DNA of 36,903 nucleotides from Curvibacter soli (GTDB lineage Bacteria > Pseudomonadota > Gammaproteobacteria > Burkholderiales > Burkholderiaceae_C): NCBI RefSeq assembly GCF_029211125.1, contig NZ_JARGEN010000083.1, positions 1 through 36,903 on the forward strand, written 5' to 3'. Within the stretch, counting starts at the first letter, position 1; every line of letters begins with the position of its first letter. Below, in pieces: positions 31,794 to 36,903 of the stretch. Both the position numbers and the translations under genes were made by a program. A model generated the notes under the pieces. It was given only the letters and a program-made list of their open reading frames with translations. It searched no databases and was not told the origin of the DNA.

Positions 31794-32405
31794 TTACTTG
31801 CGCATCACCTTCTCGGACGGCGTGAGCGCCTCGATGTAGGCCGGGCGCGAGAAGATGCGCTCGGCGTACTTGAGCAGGGGCGCGGCGTTCTTGCTCAGTT
31901 CGATGCTGTAGTAGTCCAGGCGCCAGAGCAGCGGCGCGATGGCCACGTCGAGCATGGAGAAGTTCTCGCCGAGCATGTACTTGTTCTTCAGGAATATGGG
32001 CGCCAGTTGCGTCAGGCGGTCGCGGATGTGCGAGCGTGCTTTCTCCAGCGCCTTTTCGTTGCCCTTGGTTGCACGGTTCTCGAGCGTACTGACGTGCACG
32101 AACAGCTCCTTCTCGAAGTTCAGCAGGAACAAGCGCACGCGGGCGCGGTCCACCGGGTCGCCAGGCATGAGTTGCGGGTGCGGGAAGCGCTCGTCGATGT
32201 ACTCGTTGATGATGTTCGACTCGTACAGGATCAGGTCGCGCTCGACCAGAATGGGCACTTGGCCGTAGGGGTTCATCACGCTGATGTCTTCGGGCTTGTT
32301 GTAGAGGTCGACGTCGCGGATCTCGAAATCCATGCCCTTTTCGAACAGCACAAACCGGCAACGGTGGGAAAAGGGGCAAGTCGTTCCTGAATAAAGCACC
32401 ATCAT
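31794..32405 (-). CDS. sspA: Stringent starvation protein A (glutathione S-transferase fold)
   Basis: SspA binds RNA polymerase and affects stress and stationary-phase transcription. The 203-residue protein has a thioredoxin-like N-terminal domain (MMVLYSGTTCPFSHRCRFVL, NPYGQVPILVERDLILYES) and an all-helical C-terminal domain ending in RPAYIEALTPSEKVMRK. AGGAG lies about eight bases before the start, at the edge of the T-run of the petC terminator. Transcription may therefore come from its own promoter or by readthrough from petABC. The arrangement petABC-sspA-sspB is common in Burkholderiales. Confidence 0.95.
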   Translation of the reverse strand: MMVLYSGTTCPFSHRCRFVLFEKGMDFEIRDVDLYNKPEDISVMNPYGQVPILVERDLILYESNIINEYIDERFPHPQLMPGDPVDRARVRLFLLNFEKELFVHVSTLENRATKGNEKALEKARSHIRDRLTQLAPIFLKNKYMLGENFSMLDVAIAPLLWRLDYYSIELSKNAAPLLKYAERIFSRPAYIEALTPSEKVMRK

Positions 32406-32419
32406 GGCGGGAGGCTCCT

Positions 32420-32460
32420 AAAAAATCAAAAAGAGTGGGCGCGGTTTGCACGCCCACTCT
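32420..32460 (-). terminator. Intrinsic terminator of petABC
   Basis: On the minus strand AGAGTGGGCG (32460 downward) pairs with CGCCCACTCT and is followed by TTTTTGATTTTTT. It sits 50 bases after the petC stop and directly before the sspA ribosome site. Confidence 0.85.
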
Positions 32461-32510
32461 GCAGTTGGTCCGCGCCCGTGGGCGCGGCGATGCGGCGAGG
32501 TAGATGGGGA

Positions 32511-33272
32511 CTACTTCACGTCTTTCCAATAAGCAGCGTTCAACCGCCAGGCAATGCCCGTGAACAGGCCGAGGAAGATCAGCACCCAGACCCCCACGCG
32601 CACGCGGATGTTCTGCGCCGGCTCGCCCATCCACTGCAAGTAGTTCACAAGATCGCCAATGGTTTGATCAAACTGCAGGGGCGTCATGGAGCCAGGGGCG
32701 ACTTGCTCCCAGCCCTTGAAAACCTGGGTCGTTTGGCCGTGGCTTTCATGCGCCTCGAAAACCGGACGGCGATCACCTTGCAGCTCCCACAGCACATGGG
32801 GCATGCCCACGTTCTGAAAAAGCAGATTGTTCCAGCCGGTGGCCTTGGTTTCGTCACGGTAGAACGTGCGCAGGAACGTGTAAAGGTAGTCAGCACCCGT
32901 GCCGCCGGCACCTGCACGCGAGCGGGCGATCACGGTCAGGTCGGGCGGGTTGGCACCGAACCATTCCTTGACCTGCTTGGGATCGATGGACGCCTTCATG
33001 GTTTCACCGACCTTATCAGTGGTGAACAGAAGGTTGTCCTTGATCTGCTGCTCGGTCAGGCCAATGTCGCGCAGGCGGTTGAAGCGCATGAACGCGGCCG
33101 AGTGGCAGCTCAGGCAATAGTTCACAAACACCTTGGCGCCATTTTGCAGCGAGGCCAGGTCGTTGGTCTTGTTGGGTGCCTTGTCCCAGGCAATGGTGTT
33201 GGCACCGGCGGCATGCACGGCACCAGCCGCCAGGCCCAGCGCGGCTACCAATGTAAGGATGAGTTTCTTCAT
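32511..33272 (-). CDS. petC: Cytochrome c1 of the bc1 complex
   Basis: Heme c subunit of respiratory complex III, 253 residues. It has a Sec leader (MKKLILTLVAALGLAAGAVH, cleavage after HAA near 22), the heme attachment motif CLSCH at 53-57 and RFNRLRDIGLT after it. A Met-containing NVGMPHVLWELQG region follows, and a C-terminal membrane anchor VGVWVLIFLGLFTGIAW (about 226-244). These are the features of a bacterial cytochrome c1. It lies 21 bases after petB, is last in the petABC operon, and is followed by a strong terminator. Confidence 0.96.
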   Translation of the reverse strand: MKKLILTLVAALGLAAGAVHAAGANTIAWDKAPNKTNDLASLQNGAKVFVNYCLSCHSAAFMRFNRLRDIGLTEQQIKDNLLFTTDKVGETMKASIDPKQVKEWFGANPPDLTVIARSRAGAGGTGADYLYTFLRTFYRDETKATGWNNLLFQNVGMPHVLWELQGDRRPVFEAHESHGQTTQVFKGWEQVAPGSMTPLQFDQTIGDLVNYLQWMGEPAQNIRVRVGVWVLIFLGLFTGIAWRLNAAYWKDVK

Positions 33273-33293
33273 TGTTGCTATTACCTCCAGGGC

Positions 33294-34703
33294 TCAATGC
33301 GCAGTGAAGTTGACACGGTCAGGCACTGGCCTGGTTGCGCCAATGCGGCTCCACCATGGCATCAGCAGGAAGAAACCGAAATAGAACAGCGTGCCGACCT
33401 GCGAAACGCGCTCACCCACAGGCGATGGCGGCTGCACGCCCAGGTAACCCAGAATCAGAAAATTGATCACGAAGATGCCATACAGGTACTTGTGCCAGCC
33501 TGGACGATACCGGATGGACTTCACTGCACAGTTGTCCAGCCATGGCAGGAAGAACAGGATGATCACGGCACCACCCATCACCACCACGCCCCAGAACTTG
33601 GCGTCGATCGACAGCATGAGCAGTACCGCCACCGCCGCGGCAATGACAATGCCACCCTTGAGGAACCCGGGCAGACGGGCCTTGACCACGCCGAGGAAGG
33701 CCCCCAACAGCACGCAGGCGATCAGTGCATACATCATCTCGCTGGTGATGGCACGCAGCATGGAATAAAACGGCGTGAAGTACCAGACAGGCGCAATGTG
33801 CAGCGGCGTCACCAGCGGGTCGGCCGGAATGAAGTTGTTGTATTCGAGGAAATAGCCGCCGGCCTCGGGCGCGAAGAAGATGATGGCGCTGAACACCATC
33901 AGGAACATGCTGACGCCGAAGATGTCATGCACCGTGTAGTACGGATGGAACGGTATGCCGTCCAGCGGATGGCCATGCGCATCCTTGGGCGCCTTGGGAC
34001 CCTTGATCTCCACGCCATCGGGGTTGTTGGACCCCACCTCGTGCAGCGCGATGATGTGCGCCACCACCAGACCCAGCAGCACCAACGGCACGGCGATCAC
34101 ATGGAAGCTGAAGAAGCGGTTCAGCGTGGCATCGCTCACCACGTAGTCGCCGCGGATCAGCAGCGCCAGGTCCGGGCCGATGAAAGGAATGGCCGAGAAC
34201 AGATTCACGATCACCTGCGCGCCCCAGTAGCTCATCTGGCCCCAGGGCAGCAGGTAGCCCATGAAGGCCTCGGCCATCAGGCACAGGAAGATCGCACAGC
34301 CGAAGATCCAGACCAGCTCGCGCGGCTTGCGGTAGCTGCCGTAGAGCAGCCCGCGGAACATGTGCAAGTACACCACGATGAAGAACGCCGAGGCGCCCGT
34401 GGAGTGCATGTAGCGGATCAGCCAGCCCCAGGGCACGTCGCGCATGATGTACTCGACCGACGCGAAGGCCAGGGTGGCATCGGGCTTGTAGTGCATCACG
34501 AGGAAGATGCCGGTGACGATCTGCAGCACCAGCACCAGCAGCGCCAGCGAGCCGAACACGTACCAGAAGTTGAAGTTCTTCGGCGCGTAGTACTCGCTCA
34601 TGTGCTCCTTGTAGAGCTTGGAGAGCGGAAAGCGGTTGTCAACCCAGTTGAGCAGCTTGGCGCTCACGGGGGCGTTGGGAGAGATGTCCTTGTATTCAGC
34701 CAT
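33294..34703 (-). CDS. petB: Cytochrome b of the bc1 complex
   Basis: The 469-residue membrane core of complex III, carrying two b hemes and both quinone sites. Helix B with heme-ligating His lies in WLIRYMHSTGASAFFIVVYL, and helix D in FFSFHVIAVPLVLLGLVVAH. The Qo-site signature PEW is replaced by family-typical APVWYFTPFYSMLRAI. The C-terminal third adds further helices. The length is normal for betaproteobacterial forms. It lies 12 bases downstream of petA and is complete. Confidence 0.96.
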   Translation of the reverse strand: MAEYKDISPNAPVSAKLLNWVDNRFPLSKLYKEHMSEYYAPKNFNFWYVFGSLALLVLVLQIVTGIFLVMHYKPDATLAFASVEYIMRDVPWGWLIRYMHSTGASAFFIVVYLHMFRGLLYGSYRKPRELVWIFGCAIFLCLMAEAFMGYLLPWGQMSYWGAQVIVNLFSAIPFIGPDLALLIRGDYVVSDATLNRFFSFHVIAVPLVLLGLVVAHIIALHEVGSNNPDGVEIKGPKAPKDAHGHPLDGIPFHPYYTVHDIFGVSMFLMVFSAIIFFAPEAGGYFLEYNNFIPADPLVTPLHIAPVWYFTPFYSMLRAITSEMMYALIACVLLGAFLGVVKARLPGFLKGGIVIAAAVAVLLMLSIDAKFWGVVVMGGAVIILFFLPWLDNCAVKSIRYRPGWHKYLYGIFVINFLILGYLGVQPPSPVGERVSQVGTLFYFGFFLLMPWWSRIGATRPVPDRVNFTAH

Positions 34704-34715
34704 GTCTTGTCTCGC

Positions 34716-35330
34716 TCAAGCCTGCTTGTCTTCGCCGATCCGCAGGCGCGTATCGGACACGTACATATGGGGCGGCACCGGCAGGTTGTCCGGTGCGGGC
34801 TTGTTCTTGAACACGCGACCCGCCATGTCGAAGGTGGAGCCATGGCAGGGGCAGAGGAAGCCGCCCTGCCAGTCGGCGGGCAGTGACGGCTGCGGGCCGG
34901 GCTGGAACTTGTCGGTCGGCGAGCAGCCCAGATGCGTGCAGATGCCCACCACCACGAGCACCTCAGGCTTGATGGAACGGCCTTCGTTGCGCGCATATTC
35001 GGGCGTGAACTCGTCGGGATGGCGTTCGGACTTGGGATCGGCCAACTGGCCGTCGAGCTTGGGCAACTCGGCGAGTTGCTCGGGCGTGCGCTTGATGATC
35101 CACACGGGCTTGCCGCGCCATTCGACCGTCATCTTCTCGCCGGGCCTGAGCGAGGAGATGTCCACCTCGACCGGCATGCCGGCGGCCTTGGCTTTTTCCG
35201 ACGGCTGAAAGCTGCTGATGAAGGGCACAGCCGTGAAGCCGGCGCCCACAGCGCCCGCACAGCCCGACGCGATCAGCCATGTTCTCTTGCTGGGGTCGAT
35301 ACGCTGCGTACCAGCGGAGGTATCACTCAT
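34716..35330 (-). CDS. petA: Rieske iron-sulfur subunit of the bc1 complex
   Basis: The [2Fe-2S] subunit of complex III, 204 residues. An N-terminal [20 protein letters not shown] anchor resembles a Tat-type leader with a weak arginine motif. The cluster ligands are CTHLGC (Cys131, His133, with disulfide Cys136) and CPCHGS (Cys160, His163, with disulfide Cys162). It is the first gene of petABC. The 164-bp gap to the divergent mscL holds the promoters of both, which I cannot place with confidence. Confidence 0.96.
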   Translation of the reverse strand: MSDTSAGTQRIDPSKRTWLIASGCAGAVGAGFTAVPFISSFQPSEKAKAAGMPVEVDISSLRPGEKMTVEWRGKPVWIIKRTPEQLAELPKLDGQLADPKSERHPDEFTPEYARNEGRSIKPEVLVVVGICTHLGCSPTDKFQPGPQPSLPADWQGGFLCPCHGSTFDMAGRVFKNKPAPDNLPVPPHMYVSDTRLRIGEDKQA

Positions 35331-35494
35331 GTGGGGGTCCTCTTCCTCTAACTAAGTCTCTTTGTGCGTTCGGGTCAATAGACGATTGTAGCGGAGGGAC
35401 TATTCATGGCTCAATGCCGTGCAAGCCCTCTTGCGCCAAAGCAATACCGGTGAAAATAAACGCCACGCACCACTTTCCGAAAAGAGAAAACCAC

Positions 35495-35926
35495 ATGGGC
35501 ATGCTCCAGGAATTCAAGGAATTCGCAGTCAAAGGCAACGTCATCGACCTGGCCATCGGGGTCATCATCGGTGGAGCCTTCGGCAAAATCGTCGACTCGG
35601 TCGTCAGCGACCTCATCATGCCGGTGGTCGGCATGGTGTTCGGCAAGCTGGATTTCTCCAACCTCTTCGTCGTGCTGGGCGAAGCCCCCGCAGGCGTGCC
35701 CCACACGCTCGACGCACTGCGCAAGGCCGGTGTACCTGTGTTCGCCTACGGCAACTTCATCACGGTGGCGGTCAACTTCCTGATCCTGGCCTTCATCATC
35801 TTCATCATGGTCAAGCAAATCAACCGCCTCAAGCGCCAAGCGCCCGCAGCGCCGCAAGCCCCTGCCGCACCTGCCGAAGACATCGTGCTGCTGCGCGAGA
35901 TCCGCGACAGCCTCAGGAAGCAGTGA
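35495..35926 (+). CDS. mscL: Large-conductance mechanosensitive channel MscL
   Basis: MscL opens under membrane tension to release solutes after osmotic downshock. The 143-residue protein has the amphipathic N-terminal helix and TM1 ([20 protein letters not shown], about 6-45, including the pore-lining Gly-rich part). A periplasmic loop follows, then TM2 ([20 protein letters not shown], about 88-107) and a charged C-terminal helix, [15 protein letters not shown]. The ATG at 35495 fits. An ATG two codons later (MLQEF) is the more common family start. It is convergent with the NIF3 gene, 12 bases apart. Confidence 0.95.
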   Translation: MGMLQEFKEFAVKGNVIDLAIGVIIGGAFGKIVDSVVSDLIMPVVGMVFGKLDFSNLFVVLGEAPAGVPHTLDALRKAGVPVFAYGNFITVAVNFLILAFIIFIMVKQINRLKRQAPAAPQAPAAPAEDIVLLREIRDSLRKQ

Positions 35927-35938
35927 AGGCCGCGACCT

Positions 35939-36697
35939 TCAGGCCGGGTTGTCGATGTCGATGAACTGGTGCGCCAGCCCCAGCCGGTCGGCCATGTGCG
36001 CGGCCACGGCGGGCGCGCCATAGCGCTCGGTTGCATGGTGGCCCGCCGCGATGAAGGCCACGCCCGTCTCGCGCGCGTAGTGGGCCTGAGGCTCGGATAT
36101 CTCGCCCGTGATGAACGCATCCGCGCCCGCAGCGATGGCGGCTTCGAAATAGCCCTGTGCGCCGCCTGTGCACCATGCTACCTTATTAATAGCTTTCAGC
36201 GCAGTATCTATAAGCGCTACAGGCCTTTTTAATACATATTCCACATGCTGCGCCAGCGCCCTGGCGCCGGCGAACGCGCTACCGTCCGGGCGACTGCCGA
36301 TGAAGCCCAGCGACTGATCGCCGAAACGCGCCTCGGTCGCCAGCCCCAGTTGCAGCCCGAGCTGGGCGTTGTTGCCCAGCACCGGGTGAGAATCGAGCGG
36401 CAGGTGGTAGGCGTAGAGGTTGATGTCGTGCGCCAGCAGCAGTTGCAGACGCTGCTTCATCCAGCCCGTCACGCAGCCGCTCTGGCCGCGCCAGAACAGG
36501 CCATGGTGGACGAAGATGGCGTCGGCCTCGTGGTGGATGGCAGCCTCGATCAGCGCCCGGCTGGCGGTCACGCCCGAGATGATGCGCGCGACGCGCTCCC
36601 GCCCCTCGACCTGCAGTCCATTGGGGCCGTAGTCCTTGAAGCGCGCGGGCTCCAGCAGATCGTCGAAGGCGGCGAGCAGTTCCTGGCGGGTGGTCAT
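35939..36697 (-). CDS. NIF3/YbgI-family dinuclear metal protein
   Basis: A 252-residue protein of the Nif3 (GTP cyclohydrolase I type 2-like) family. Metal-site motifs are visible: IFVHHGLFWRG with His64-His65, YHLPLDSHP with its Asp, and near the C-terminus GHHATERYG with His and Glu. The family forms hexameric rings and its reaction remains uncertain. Residues about 154-174 (YVLKRPVALIDTALKAINKV) are encoded by an interspersed repeat copy, but the frame stays open and VAWCTGGAQGYF follows as in relatives. The ATG at 36697 is the family start (MTTRQELLAAFDDLL). Confidence 0.92.
   Translation of the reverse strand: MTTRQELLAAFDDLLEPARFKDYGPNGLQVEGRERVARIISGVTASRALIEAAIHHEADAIFVHHGLFWRGQSGCVTGWMKQRLQLLLAHDINLYAYHLPLDSHPVLGNNAQLGLQLGLATEARFGDQSLGFIGSRPDGSAFAGARALAQHVEYVLKRPVALIDTALKAINKVAWCTGGAQGYFEAAIAAGADAFITGEISEPQAHYARETGVAFIAAGHHATERYGAPAVAAHMADRLGLAHQFIDIDNPA
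36177..36236 (+). repeat. Interspersed repeat copy inside the NIF3 gene (in frame)
   Basis: GCTACCTTATTAATAGCTTT, then CAGCGCAGTATCTATAAGCG, then CTACAGGCCTTTTTAATACA follows the family order and is close to the copy at 28797. It is visibly more AT-rich than the surrounding gene and encodes about 20 residues in a surface-like segment between two conserved blocks. Confidence 0.7.
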
Positions 36698-36903
36698 GTG
36701 CGCATTGTCTCAGCCGGCAGCGCCAACGGGCGTCACAAGTCAGTCATGTTGGGCCATCAAAATCCAGAAACCACACCACAATCATGGAATTAATATGGCC
36801 TCAATAGATAACGAGCAAATTCATCAATTGTAGGACTTACGCAAAAGCCATGGAGAGCGATGGACTTCTGAGTTCCTGACGCAAGTAGTCTGAGAGCAAC
36901 GAA
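36698..36903. other. AT-rich, gene-free right end; possible mobile-element junction
   Basis: Base composition drops sharply after about 36750 relative to the rest of the window. GACTTACGCAAAA (36834-36846) repeats the 13-mer found at 5603 and, with one change, at 11163. No open frame with a ribosome site or family resemblance is present. It may be the outer flank or end of an insertion element that continues past the window. Confidence 0.35.

Noticed and set aside
1-36903. CRISPR array, prophage, toxin-antitoxin or secretion system
   Set aside because: No regularly spaced repeats, integrase, phage structural genes or small paired toxin/antitoxin frames were seen on either strand.

Overview
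The window is high-GC DNA that looks like a betaproteobacterium of the Comamonadaceae (Acidovorax/Alicycliphilus-like). The evidence is the gene content (petABC next to sspA/sspB, a Burkholderiales-type porin, argA with an N-terminal kinase-like domain) and a roughly 60-bp interspersed repeat that recurs throughout. This taxonomic call rests on family recognition, not on a search.

Layout. (1) 1-3340: a porin remnant that lacks its 5' end and carries an in-frame stop, an EAL-CBS-GGDEF c-di-GMP protein, and a 235-bp MITE-like element with 5-bp target duplications. (2) 3335-12493: a purine (urate) degradation region. It holds a wrecked 8-oxoguanine deaminase gene, puuD (urate hydroxylase with a cytochrome c tail), xdhC, a TonB-C-like lipoprotein, uraH, a GntR/FCD regulator, puuE, a fused uraD-allantoate amidohydrolase, and an M20 peptidase. 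(3) 12712-14997: maeB (malic enzyme). (4) 15264-22734: an NMT1/THI5-type ABC transporter (binding protein, ATPase, permease), an NlpC/P60 lipoprotein, a divergently transcribed isopenicillin-N-synthase-like 2OG-Fe(II) oxygenase, a second NMT1-type binding protein, a second such oxygenase and a VOC protein. A second, inverted copy of the 235-bp element closes this block. (5) 23331-36697: housekeeping genes: hrpA, argA, a GAF-HD-GYP protein, dsbB, tRNA-Thr(UGU), sspB, sspA, petC, petB, petA, mscL and a NIF3-family gene.

How it fits together. The enzymes make a nearly complete route: (8-oxoguanine to) urate, 5-hydroxyisourate (PuuD), OHCU (UraH), S-allantoin (UraD domain), allantoate (PuuE), and ammonia-releasing hydrolysis (AllC domain). 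A palindrome of the form TGTATACA lies upstream of puuD, between uraH and the GntR gene, upstream of the first binding protein, and (as TGTACACA) between the first oxygenase and the second binding protein. This suggests one GntR regulon joining urate breakdown, transport and the oxygenases.

Most notable signal. The 594-bp divergent gap between oxygenase 1 and binding protein 2 carries two oppositely oriented copies of one RNA-like motif: AGAGTAGAAGCGTTCA, a hairpin of unrelated sequence, then CGSCCGGRAATTGCTCTTG. Both ends pair, and the hairpin sequence and length change while the flanking blocks stay fixed, as in a riboswitch aptamer. The architecture and the downstream genes (dioxygenase, NMT1 transporter) match what is known of the NMT1-motif xanthine/urate riboswitch. 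I therefore propose a pair of divergent xanthine riboswitches, each with a possible mutually exclusive downstream pairing.

The region also shows heavy small-element activity: two copies of the 235-bp MITE, a 160-bp palindromic MITE inside the deaminase gene, and at least eight copies of the ~60-bp repeat. Three of those copies lie in frame inside puuD, hrpA and the NIF3 gene.
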